From assembly GCA_002473085.1 (NCBI GenBank), contig DKTP01000143.1, forward strand, positions 1 through 27,178: 27,178 nucleotides of DNA. The letters are read 5' to 3'. The stretch is from Anaerolineales bacterium UBA7227. Its GTDB lineage: Bacteria; Chloroflexota; Anaerolineae; Anaerolineales; Villigracilaceae. The notes beneath the pieces are model-generated. The model worked only from the letters and a program-made list of their open reading frames with translations, did no database searches and was not told the DNA's origin. Made by a program: the position numbers and the translations under genes. Of this stretch, positions 5,377-12,197 are shown piece after piece; the stretch's first letter is position 1; each line of letters starts with the position of its first letter.

Positions 5377-7671
5377 ATGATTGCAGAAAGTATCATCAAG
5401 ACTCCGCTATCTCAATTGAACATAACAACACGGTCTTATAATCCCCTCAAATCTGCGGGGATACTAACAGTTGAACATTTTTTAAATGCGTACAATGATT
5501 CTTCGATAGATTCGGTCTTAACTCCAAAAACCTACAATTCAATTTATCATCACATACAAACGTTAATTGAAACTTCTAGTCATGGCGTTCTGGACTGGGT
5601 TGCCTATTCAACTCAACTTCAAATTCCCATCATTCCCCAAAATTACACCGCTGGTTCACCCGCCAATGTTATTTTGAAAGAAATTCCTGCAATAGTTGAG
5701 CGGATTTTAGATGATGAACGCAGATGGTATATCATCGAAAGAAGGTTTGAATTCAATAACGCTACGAAACTCACGTTGCAAGATTTAGGAGAGGCCTTTG
5801 GCGGAGTAAGTAGGCAAAGAATTGACCAAATATGGGACGAAGCATTACTAAAGTTGAGAAGCGTGCTAATCGAGCATAACTTCAAAGGGGAAAATTACCG
5901 CATACATCCTGAAGTATTAGAGTTTATCGAAAAGATTATTGTATTTCTAAACGAAAGCATTTCAAATGGAATATTAGAAAACCAACTTTTTGGAATTCTT
6001 CAACAATCTTTTGGCTTGCAAATTAAGCCTGCAAAGCCTGTGTTATTTCTATTACTCGAATTATGTGGTTTTGACTGCTTGGATTTTGGCAATTCAGACT
6101 TAAAACCAATTTGGGGCAGGTTTGATAAATCAAATCGTCGTGTTTATGAAATTGCAATATCACAAATAGATAAGTTGTTGACTATTGAAACTGTTCATCC
6201 CCAAAAGGAGTTTGATGTACTTCGCCTCATCAATAAGTCAATGCCTAAAAATTCAAAATTACTGCCGTCAGACATAAAAACGGCAATTGAATTATGTAGC
6301 ACCGTAGAAAAACGTGAAGACGGTTTATATTGGGGAAAATTTGAATATCTCAAAGGGCGTGGCAACCAAGCAGAAAGACTGCTTATAGAGAATGCGCCAC
6401 AAACTATGAGCATAGATTCGATTGTGAGAGAAATAAATCACCGTTCAGTGCTTCTTGGAACGAGAAGAGCAAATAGCAGAAATGTCGCTAATCAAATTTC
6501 TAAAGATGAAAGATTCGTAACTATTGGAAAAAGTGGTCAGTGGGGCTTAAAGACATGGGAGCATATTGATACTGGCAGTATTGTCGAATTAATGGAAGAA
6601 TTTTTTGCGTGGAAAAATAAGCCAGCCACTGTGGATGAAATATATGAGTACGTTTCCAGCAAACGCCCCGTTGAAAAAAGTTCTGTCACTATGTACTTAT
6701 CCACAAAGGAACAGTTTTCAAAACACGATAGGCTTCAATGGAAGATGGCAAAATGGAATGAGCCTGATGGAAATGTATGGGGATTAGAAGAAGTTGCTGT
6801 TTTTGTGGAAGATGTTTTTAAGAAAAACAAAACGAAGGTTTTAGAATATAAAATTGTTAAACAGGCATTGATGGAAGAAGTAGGGCTTACATCTAAGCAG
6901 GCACAAGGAATGCTGAATATTAACCCTGTGATAGAAACACATCAGGACAAACATAGAAAAATTTTCGCAACTTTGCAAGAAAGTTACCATGATAAACGTT
7001 TACACGTCAAAGCGTTTGGACTACGAAAAGGCAACGCAACATTAGGAGAAAAAATATCGGAGCGCATCAAGGAAATTATTAATGCGTCACCTGATAAACA
7101 AATTTTGTTATCCGAACTTGTAAAAAGGCTCAGGGAAGAATTCAAGTTCAATAATCGCCCTGAACCTTATGGCTATGTTCAGCGAGCAGAATTTGTAGAA
7201 GTAATTGAATTGCCAAATCAAAGGCAGAAAATTTGCCGTATCAAGGTCAATGAGAATTTACAATTTCCTCAAATTGATAAAATCAGCAATATTGGGTTAA
7301 AAGATAAAGTCAAAAGAGCAATAGGATTTTTAAATCTTGAAAATGTAGATATCGGGTTGTTTTTACTTAGCAAAGAATTTGAGTCGACTTTGCTAATGTA
7401 TTTATTGCAGGCTGAAAAGCATGGAAAGATTACAAATCCAACGCCAGGGAAGTGGAAAAGTCTTGATGAAATGATAAATTTTATTTCAAAAGAAGGTTTG
7501 ATTACAGACAAAGCCACTTTACATTATCTCAGGCAAAAGCGAAATGACCGCGCTCATGGAACTATGCCCACTATTGAAGAACGTCAACTTATGATGAATA
7601 ATTTGCAAGTCGTTACAAATCTTTACATTGATTACATAAAGTTCTTCGATGATAGGACAAATGCCTTATGA
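5377..7671 (+). CDS. Multidomain DNA-binding protein: alpha-CTD-like, sigma region 4-like, HARE-like modules, C-terminal HEPN-like
   Basis: A 764-residue protein of unknown function. Residues 10-36 (LNITTRSYNPLKSAGI core) resemble the helix-hairpin-helix of the RNA polymerase alpha C-terminal domain; compare LDLSVRVFNSLKRTGI in the rpoA of this window. Residues about 112-165 resemble sigma-70 region 4: ERRF, LTLQDLGEAFGGVSRQRIDQI, then EALLKLR. Residues about 331-395, 401-470, 472-533 and 558-624 look like winged-helix repeats. The first has the basic turn and GQWGLKTWE end typical of HARE-HTH domains. Residues about 640-764 are helical with L-R-Q-K-R-N-D-R-A-H-G; the R722-x4-H727 motif matches the active-site pattern of HEPN ribonucleases. 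No membrane segment or signal is visible. GGGAAAAAG precedes the ATG. The gene is A+T-rich and sits alone in a cassette-like unit. A conflict or defence role is inferred from HEPN plus mobility and is not proven; a regulator acting on RNA polymerase is the main alternative. Confidence 0.8.
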   Translation: MIAESIIKTPLSQLNITTRSYNPLKSAGILTVEHFLNAYNDSSIDSVLTPKTYNSIYHHIQTLIETSSHGVLDWVAYSTQLQIPIIPQNYTAGSPANVILKEIPAIVERILDDERRWYIIERRFEFNNATKLTLQDLGEAFGGVSRQRIDQIWDEALLKLRSVLIEHNFKGENYRIHPEVLEFIEKIIVFLNESISNGILENQLFGILQQSFGLQIKPAKPVLFLLLELCGFDCLDFGNSDLKPIWGRFDKSNRRVYEIAISQIDKLLTIETVHPQKEFDVLRLINKSMPKNSKLLPSDIKTAIELCSTVEKREDGLYWGKFEYLKGRGNQAERLLIENAPQTMSIDSIVREINHRSVLLGTRRANSRNVANQISKDERFVTIGKSGQWGLKTWEHIDTGSIVELMEEFFAWKNKPATVDEIYEYVSSKRPVEKSSVTMYLSTKEQFSKHDRLQWKMAKWNEPDGNVWGLEEVAVFVEDVFKKNKTKVLEYKIVKQALMEEVGLTSKQAQGMLNINPVIETHQDKHRKIFATLQESYHDKRLHVKAFGLRKGNATLGEKISERIKEIINASPDKQILLSELVKRLREEFKFNNRPEPYGYVQRAEFVEVIELPNQRQKICRIKVNENLQFPQIDKISNIGLKDKVKRAIGFLNLENVDIGLFLLSKEFESTLLMYLLQAEKHGKITNPTPGKWKSLDEMINFISKEGLITDKATLHYLRQKRNDRAHGTMPTIEERQLMMNNLQVVTNLYIDYIKFFDDRTNAL

Positions 7672-7679
7672 CAAAAAAC

Positions 7680-7802
7680 GCCTAACAAAGCGTGCAGTGG
7701 ATTGGCGGGATTCGTCGCCATTTTCAAGCATTTTTCTGGCTTTGAGTTTTTCCTGCTCTCAAACATTTTCTACGCCCGCCCGCCAACCACTAACGCAGAC
7801 CG
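7680..7802 (+). other. attC-like recombination site
   Basis: It begins with GCCTAAC (7680-7686), a perfect R'' box (RYYYAAC). The arms pair as GCGT (7690-7693) with ACGC (7793-7796), GTGG (7697-7700) with CCAC (7787-7790) and TTGGCGGG (7702-7709) with CCCGCCAA (7779-7786). A7701 is left unpaired, like the extrahelical bases that orient attC. The long internal loop has its own TTTGAG/CTCAAA hairpin. In the excised circle the R' box would be GTTAGGT, which matches R'' in 6 of 7 positions. Confidence 0.65.
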
Positions 7803-7899
7803 TTCACAGGGCATCGCGGCAAAATACCCCTCAACAGATTCCCGACAGGCTTTTCTCATCCCACGCGAACGCTTTTACCCCCCTCTCCGCCGCTCGCCG

Positions 7900-8991
7900 C
7901 TACATCCCCCACCCCTTCGCCTCGTTCCACAGCGCGTCCATCTCCTCCAGCGTCATATCCGAGAGACTCCGTCCCTGCTTTTTCGCGCCTTGTTCCACAT
8001 AGCCGAAGCGCTTCTTGAATTTCAGATTCGTCTCCCTCAGCGCGGACTCGGCGTCCACTTTCCGCCAGCGCGCCAGGTTCACCAACACGAAAAACAAATC
8101 GCCTAATTCTGCCGCGACCTGCTCCTGATTCTCGGCTTGTTTGATCTCCTCGATCTCCTCACGCACCTTGTCCAACACGCCCTCGATCTCAGGCCAGTCG
8201 AATCCCACCCGCGCGGCGCGATCTTGATATTCCTGCGCCTGCGTCAACGCGGGTAATGACAGCGGGACTCCATCCAACAGCCCTTTTTCTTCTTTCTTCT
8301 TTCCTCTTTCCTTCTCTTTTAGTTTCTCCCAATTCGTCAACACATCCTTCACCCCGTCCACCTCCACATCTCCAAACACATGCGGATGGCGGCGGACGAT
8401 CTTGTCGTGGATGCCCTGCACCACGTCCGTCATTGTAAACCGTCCCTCCTCGCTGGCGATCTGCGCGTGCAGGACGATCTGCAACAGCAGGTCGCCGAAC
8501 TCCTCGCGCATGGAATCGAAATCGCCCGCGTCGATTGCTTCCAGCGCCTCGTAGGACTCCTCCAGCAAATTCGTCCGCAGGGACAGGTGAGTCTGCTCGC
8601 GGTCCCACGGACAGCCGTTGGGCGCGCGCAAATGCGCCACGATCTCGTGGAAGGATTCGAACGCCGTCCCCTCCGTCAACGCGGGGATGTAAAAACAGGT
8701 TGAAGGTTGAAAATTGAACGTTGAAAGTTGAAACTTACCGAGACCTTCAGCCTTCAACCTGGAACCTTCAACCGCAGTAATATCATGCTCCTTCGGATAC
8801 ACCGTCAACAATACCTCGCGGACGCGCGCGGCCAGTTCGGGCGAGTCGACTCCCGTCAACAGCGCGGGGAATTCGGACGGGAAGGGCGGCACGTGCGCCT
8901 CGGCCAGAGTCCGCGCCTCGAGCAGGACCAGCCGCGACGTTTCGCCAAGATTCAACACATCCAATGCCTGCAAGACAAGATTGAAATCCAT
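7900..8991 (-). CDS. mazG: Nucleoside triphosphate pyrophosphohydrolase MazG
   Basis: A 363-residue protein that hydrolyses NTPs or dNTPs to monophosphate and pyrophosphate, clearing aberrant nucleotides. From about residue 112 it follows MazG: AHLRAPNGCPWDREQTH, the metal-binding LLEESYEALEAID and EFGDLLLQIV helices, then a second MazG-like half with VREEIEEIKQ and ELGDLFFVLVNLARW. The first 100 residues are an extra N-terminal part, possibly a remnant of the tetrapyrrole methylase domain found in YabN-type fusions. Residues about 73-98 are encoded by an in-frame heptamer hairpin repeat (8698-8773), and the Lys/Glu-rich linker after LTNWEKLKEK is encoded by a second heptamer stretch (8289-8322). 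GGAGG lies about 6 bases before the start. It is the last gene of the minus-strand block and converges on the cassette gene. Confidence 0.92.
   Translation of the reverse strand: MDFNLVLQALDVLNLGETSRLVLLEARTLAEAHVPPFPSEFPALLTGVDSPELAARVREVLLTVYPKEHDITAVEGSRLKAEGLGKFQLSTFNFQPSTCFYIPALTEGTAFESFHEIVAHLRAPNGCPWDREQTHLSLRTNLLEESYEALEAIDAGDFDSMREEFGDLLLQIVLHAQIASEEGRFTMTDVVQGIHDKIVRRHPHVFGDVEVDGVKDVLTNWEKLKEKERGKKKEEKGLLDGVPLSLPALTQAQEYQDRAARVGFDWPEIEGVLDKVREEIEEIKQAENQEQVAAELGDLFFVLVNLARWRKVDAESALRETNLKFKKRFGYVEQGAKKQGRSLSDMTLEEMDALWNEAKGWGM
8289..8322. repeat. Pyrimidine heptamer stretch inside mazG
   Basis: Plus-strand units CTTCTTT, CTTCTTT, CCTCTTT, CCTTCTC follow one another with 7-base spacing. 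In the mazG frame they encode the charged linker around GKKKEEK between the two MazG halves. There is no inverted partner nearby. Confidence 0.5.
8698..8773. repeat. Heptamer inverted repeat inserted in frame in mazG
   Basis: The left arm is GGTTGAA, GGTTGAA, AATTGAA, CGTTGAA, AGTTGAA (8698-8732). The right arm, after a short loop, is ACCTTCA, GCCTTCA, ACCTGGA, ACCTTCA (8743-8770), its complement. The repeat adds about 25 codons to mazG without a stop or frame change. Confidence 0.85.
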
Positions 8992-9013
8992 CGAAGCCTC
9001 CGTTAAAAGGCAA

Positions 9014-9055
9014 TTGGTAAATGGTAATTACCATTTACCAATTACAAATTACCAA
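9014..9055. repeat. Heptamer inverted repeat between rpsI and mazG
   Basis: TTGGTAA, ATGGTAA (9014-9027) are followed directly by TTACCAT, TTACCAA, TTACAAA, TTACCAA (9028-9055). The arms are complementary and the centre has almost no loop. It fills most of the 87-bp gap between the rpsI stop and the mazG start. Confidence 0.85.
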
Positions 9056-9078
9056 CCAGAAAGTCAACTCGAAAGAGT

Positions 9079-9474
9079 TTAACGTTTGGTGTAAGTGGGA
9101 GCCTTGCGGGCGCGCTTGAGGCCCGGCTTCTTGCGTTCCTTGATGCGGGCGTCGCGGGTCAGGTAGCCGCCCTTGCGCATGGCCGAATTCCAATCGGGGT
9201 TGATCTTGACCAGCGCGCGCGCCATGCCAAGCTGCACCGCGGAAGTCTGCCCGGTCACGCCGCCGCCGTCCACTTTGACGGTGATGTCGTAAGACATGGG
9301 ATTCTGTCCCACCGAGGCCAGCGGCGCGAGGATGGCCTGCATATCGCCGAGGCGGGTGAAGTAATCCTGGGCTTCCTTGTCGTTCACGGTGAACTTGCCC
9401 GAGCCGCTCATCAGGCGGACGCGGGCGGCGCTTTCCTTGCGGCGGCCGATGCCTTCATAATACTGCACAGACAT
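9079..9474 (-). CDS. rpsI: 30S ribosomal protein S9
   Basis: A 131-residue protein of the 30S head. The N-terminal GIGRRKESAARVRL stretch (8-21), the central TVKVDGGGVTGQ loop and the basic C-terminal tail ending in TKR are diagnostic. The last Arg of S9 normally touches P-site tRNA. Length is normal for the family (about 128-133). It follows rplM by 15 bp, the usual L13-S9 pair, and is followed by a heptamer hairpin and mazG. Confidence 0.98.
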   Translation of the reverse strand: MSVQYYEGIGRRKESAARVRLMSGSGKFTVNDKEAQDYFTRLGDMQAILAPLASVGQNPMSYDITVKVDGGGVTGQTSAVQLGMARALVKINPDWNSAMRKGGYLTRDARIKERKKPGLKRARKAPTYTKR

Positions 9475-9489
9475 TCTTCTTTCCTTTCC

Positions 9490-9930
9490 TTAAACCAGCG
9501 GTTCGGGTTTCTGCATCGCGTGCGGATGCTCGGCTTCGGCGTAGATCTTCAAACGCTTCAAGAGCGAGCGTCCCATGCGGTTGTGCGGCAGCATGCCCCA
9601 CACCGCCGCGCGGATGGCGCGGTCGGGGCGCGTCTGCAACTGGTCGCGCAGGGTGATGGATTTCATCCCGCCGGGATAGCCCGAGTGATGGTAGTACTTC
9701 TTCGTGTTCAGGCGGCTGCTGGTCCTCGTGCCGGTCACGGCCACGGCGCCGGCGTTCACCACCACCACGTAATCGCCCATCTCCACGCCGGGCGTGAAAG
9801 TGGGTTTATGTTTGCCGAGCAAGACGCGCGCAATGCGGGTGGCCATGCGCCCCAGGTTCTGCCCGGTGGCGTCCACCACGTACCATTTGCGTTCGATCTC
9901 GCCCGCTTTCGGATAATATGACTTGAACAT
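9490..9930 (-). CDS. rplM: 50S ribosomal protein L13
   Basis: A 146-residue early-assembly protein that binds 23S rRNA. Family features: WYVVDATGQNLGRMATRIA (16-34), the GDYVVVVNA strand (52-60) and the WGMLPHNRMGRSLLKRLKIY signature (111-130). GGAG lies about 7 bases before the ATG. It starts 19 bp after the truA stop, and rpsI follows. Confidence 0.98.
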   Translation of the reverse strand: MFKSYYPKAGEIERKWYVVDATGQNLGRMATRIARVLLGKHKPTFTPGVEMGDYVVVVNAGAVAVTGTRTSSRLNTKKYYHHSGYPGGMKSITLRDQLQTRPDRAIRAAVWGMLPHNRMGRSLLKRLKIYAEAEHPHAMQKPEPLV

Positions 9931-9944
9931 CGTTACTCCAACTG

Positions 9945-9972
9945 ACAGTTTACGGTTTTTGATTTAAGGTTG
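9945..9972. repeat. Single-arm heptamer stretch over the truA stop codon
   Basis: Units ACAGTTT, ACGGTTT, TTGATTT, AAGGTTG share a 7-base spacing. The stretch covers the last few truA codons, the truA stop and part of the truA-rplM gap, so the C-terminal residues of TruA (LNQKP) appear to be repeat-derived. Confidence 0.45.
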
Positions 9973-10708
9973 AATCCTTGTAGGCGACTTCGATCAGACT
10001 CAGCCCGTGCGCGGGAGCCAGTCCCGAGGGGAGTTTGACCTGCTCCTCGACCGCCCGGCGGATCTGCCCGACGGTCAACCTGCCCTGCGCCGCGGCGACC
10101 TGCGCGAAGACGAGACGCCGCGCCATGCGATACAAGAACGCGTCCGCGCGGACCTCGTAACGCCACTCCCCCTCCGACTCGGTCCACGCTGAGAGCGAGA
10201 CCGTCCGGACGGTGGAGCCTCCGCGCGTCGTCGGCGAGCCGAAGGCCGCGAAGTCATGCTTTCCGAGGAAAACGGGACTGACCGACCGGAGCAGGTCGCC
10301 GTCCACGGCCGGCCAGACTCTCCACGCGTAGCGTTCGCGTACGGGGTCGCGGACGGGGTCGCAGAAGAGACGGTAGCGGTAGAGACGCGAGGCGGCGTCG
10401 AAGCGCGGCTGGAAGTCGGGTTGCGCTTCGCGGGCGGCGCGCACGGCCAGGTCGGGAGGCAGGGCCGCGTTCAGGGCGGCGCGCAACTTGTCGGGACCGT
10501 GAGGCCACTCGAAGTCCAGCGCGACCGATTGCCCTTCGGCGTGGACTCCGCTGTCGGTGCGCCCGGCGATGAGGACCGAGCGTCCCGTCCAGCCGAGAGT
10601 CCGCAGGGCTTTTTCGAGTTCGCCCTGGGCCGTCCGTCTGGCTTTCTGCCTCTGGCTGCCTGCAAATTTGGCGCCGTCGTAGGCAAGGATCAACTGGTAA
10701 CGTGCCAT
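9950..10708 (-). CDS. truA: tRNA pseudouridine synthase A
   Basis: A 252-residue enzyme that turns U38-U40 of the tRNA anticodon arm into pseudouridine. The catalytic Asp is Asp52 in AGRTDSGVHAEGQ, and the FRFYR-like strand appears as SRLYRYRLF. The usual Gly-Trp-Gln-Arg-Gln near residue 17 is Gly-Ser-Gln-Arg-Gln here. No Shine-Dalgarno sequence precedes the ATG: the upstream 66 bp is a heptamer hairpin whose transcribed strand is pyrimidine-rich next to the start. It sits between rplQ and rplM, a common gene order (rplQ-truA-rplM-rpsI). The C-terminus runs into another heptamer stretch. Confidence 0.95.
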   Translation of the reverse strand: MARYQLILAYDGAKFAGSQRQKARRTAQGELEKALRTLGWTGRSVLIAGRTDSGVHAEGQSVALDFEWPHGPDKLRAALNAALPPDLAVRAAREAQPDFQPRFDAASRLYRYRLFCDPVRDPVRERYAWRVWPAVDGDLLRSVSPVFLGKHDFAAFGSPTTRGGSTVRTVSLSAWTESEGEWRYEVRADAFLYRMARRLVFAQVAAAQGRLTVGQIRRAVEEQVKLPSGLAPAHGLSLIEVAYKDSTLNQKP

Positions 10709-10713
10709 GTGCA

Positions 10714-10775
10714 GAGATTAGAGAGTAGAGAGCAGAGAGCAGGTACTACTCTCTAATCTCTGTTCTCTACTCTCT
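10714..10775. repeat. Heptamer inverted repeat between rplQ and truA
   Basis: Left arm: GAGATTA, GAGAGTA, GAGAGCA, GAGAGCA (10714-10741). Right arm: ACTCTCT, AATCTCT, GTTCTCT, ACTCTCT (10748-10775). Four units face four complementary units over a 6-base loop. It spans the whole gap, touches the rplQ stop codon and ends 5 bp from the truA ATG. Confidence 0.9.
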
Positions 10776-11152
10776 TATTCTTCAACAAGTTCGAGGATCA
10801 CCATTTCCGCCGAATCGCCCATGCGCGGGCCGAGTTTGACCACGCGGGTGTAGCCGCCGGGTTTGTTGGCGAAGCGCGGGGCGATCTCGTCGAAGAGGCG
10901 CTTGATGACTTCGTTGCCGCCGAGGCGGGAGGCCACGAGACGGCGGGCGTGGACTTTGGCGGCCTCGTCCTTGTCGGCGCTGTTGCGCGCAATGGTGATG
11001 AGGCGCTCGGCCTCGCCGCGCACCGCGGCCGCCTTGGCGCGCGTGGTGCGGATGCGCTCGTGGGTGAAGAATTGTTTAATGAGGTTGCGGCGCAAACCGA
11101 TGCGGGCGCTTTTGGTGCGTCCCAGTTTGTAGCCGGATACTTGGTGTCGCAT
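10775..11152 (-). CDS. rplQ: 50S ribosomal protein L17
   Basis: A 125-residue protein near the peptide exit tunnel. The N-terminus is typical (MRHQVSGYKLGR, then HERIRTTRAKA at about 31-41), and the C-terminal part has the NKPGGYTRVVKLGPRMGD core seen in all L17. It starts 6 bp after the rpoA stop, so the two are translated from one message. Its stop codon overlaps the heptamer hairpin that precedes truA. Confidence 0.98.
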   Translation of the reverse strand: MRHQVSGYKLGRTKSARIGLRRNLIKQFFTHERIRTTRAKAAAVRGEAERLITIARNSADKDEAAKVHARRLVASRLGGNEVIKRLFDEIAPRFANKPGGYTRVVKLGPRMGDSAEMVILELVEE

Positions 11153-11158
11153 ATCTGA

Positions 11159-12127
11159 TTACTCCGCGGATGTCGTATCGTCTTTCAAATAGCCCTTTTC
11201 GCGCATTTTCTGGCGGAGTTCGTCGAGACTCTTTTCGCCGAAGTTGCGGATGGACATGACGGCTTGCTCGCCCTTTTCGAGCAGGTCCAGCACGTCGCCC
11301 ACGTTGGTGATACCGGTGCGCTTGAGAGAGTTGAAGACGCGCACCGAGAGGTCGAGGGCTTCCACCGGGGTCTCAGCCACTTCGCTGGTGATGCGGCCGC
11401 CGGCGACTTCCTTCTCGAGGGGGATTGTCAGCGTTTCTTCGCTGATGCCCGCGATGAACCGCAGCTGGTCGATGAGGGCGCGGCTGGCGGCGCTGAGGGC
11501 GCGTTCGGGCGAAATGGCGCCGTCGGTCCAGATCTCGAGCGTCAGTTTGTCGTAGTTGGTGCTTTGGCCGACGCGGGCCGAGCCCACTTCCCAGTTCACG
11601 CGTTTGACCGGGCTGAAGATGGCGTCCACCGGCAGTTCGCCGATGGGCGTATGTCCCGAGCGTTCGTTGGCGGGCGAGTAGCCCCGTCCGCGTTCGACCA
11701 TAAATTCGATGTCGAGTTTGGCCTTGGGGCTGTCCACCGTAAAGAGAAAGAGGTCCGGGTTGACGATCTCGATCTCGGGCGGCGCGATGATGTCGGCCGC
11801 GGTGACGGTGCCTTCGCCGCGCACTTCCAGGTGCATGCGGGCGCTGTCCACGCCGTCCAGTTTCATGCGCAGTTGTTTGACCTGCAGCGTGACCTGGATG
11901 ACGTCTTCGCGCACGCCGGGGATGTCGCTGAACTCGTGCAGGACGTCCAGGATGCGGATGGAGGTCACGGCCGCGCCGTCCAGCGAGGACAGCAAGACGC
12001 GGCGAAGCGCGTTCCCGACGGTGACGCCATAGCCGCGCTCAAGCGGACTGATGATGAATTTGCCGTAGTTGCGAGCTTCCGCTTCGCGCTCGATCTTCGG
12101 CATGACCATGTTCGTGATACCCGTCAC
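11159..12127 (-). CDS. rpoA: RNA polymerase alpha subunit
   Basis: A 322-residue subunit that dimerises to nucleate RNA polymerase assembly and contacts promoter UP elements and activators. The N-terminal domain has PLERGYGVTVGNALRRVLLS; the alpha-CTD spans about 255-315 with LDLSVRVFNSLKRTGI and MSIRNFGEKSLDEL. A GTG start at 12127 is preferred because AGGAGAGG lies 6 bases upstream; in-frame ATGs at 12109 and 12103 are alternatives that would remove 6 or 8 residues. It lies downstream of rpsD across a GC-rich hairpin and just upstream of rplQ. Confidence 0.97.
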   Translation of the reverse strand: MTGITNMVMPKIEREAEARNYGKFIISPLERGYGVTVGNALRRVLLSSLDGAAVTSIRILDVLHEFSDIPGVREDVIQVTLQVKQLRMKLDGVDSARMHLEVRGEGTVTAADIIAPPEIEIVNPDLFLFTVDSPKAKLDIEFMVERGRGYSPANERSGHTPIGELPVDAIFSPVKRVNWEVGSARVGQSTNYDKLTLEIWTDGAISPERALSAASRALIDQLRFIAGISEETLTIPLEKEVAGGRITSEVAETPVEALDLSVRVFNSLKRTGITNVGDVLDLLEKGEQAVMSIRNFGEKSLDELRQKMREKGYLKDDTTSAE

Positions 12128-12156
12128 GGTTCACCTCTCCTGTCGTTAGAAAACAG

Positions 12157-12186
12157 GCTTCGGCCGGTCGCTCGACCGACCGAAGC
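12157..12186 (-). other. Hairpin between rpsD and rpoA
   Basis: GCTTCGG (12157-12163) pairs with CCGAAGC (12180-12186) and GGTCG (12166-12170) with CGACC (12173-12177), with a two-base internal loop on each side. On the transcribed strand it is followed by CTGTTTTC. It could be a weak terminator, an attenuator or a processing site that sets the rpoA level apart from the ribosomal genes upstream. Confidence 0.6.
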
Positions 12187-12197
12187 GTTGACCAGTA

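Larger units (their letters stand above)
5329..7802 (+). mobile_element. Solitary integron gene cassette-like unit
   Basis: The left edge is a core site GTTAGGT at 5328-5334 (consensus GTTRRRY, cut after the G). The right edge is the G at 7802 that ends an attC-like site starting at 7680. Between them lies a single gene that fills the unit and stops 8 bp before the attC-like site, the normal cassette layout. The bases after 7802 (TTCACA) do not fit the core consensus, as expected if the cassette entered a secondary GTT target: cassette bases TTAGGT then lie at the left end and target bases TTCACA at the right. The content is plainly A+T-rich: 6241-6300 has 20 G+C in 60, whereas 2641-2700 has 39 in 60. 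No integrase or other cassette is present in the window. Confidence 0.65.

Noticed and set aside
8783..9034. A small minus-strand gene upstream of mazG
   Set aside because: The open frame overlaps mazG out of frame and crosses the heptamer hairpin; it has no recognisable domain.
1..10775. CRISPR-like arrays in the repeat loci
   Set aside because: Units are 7 bases, head to tail without spacers, and arms are inverted. There are no cas genes.
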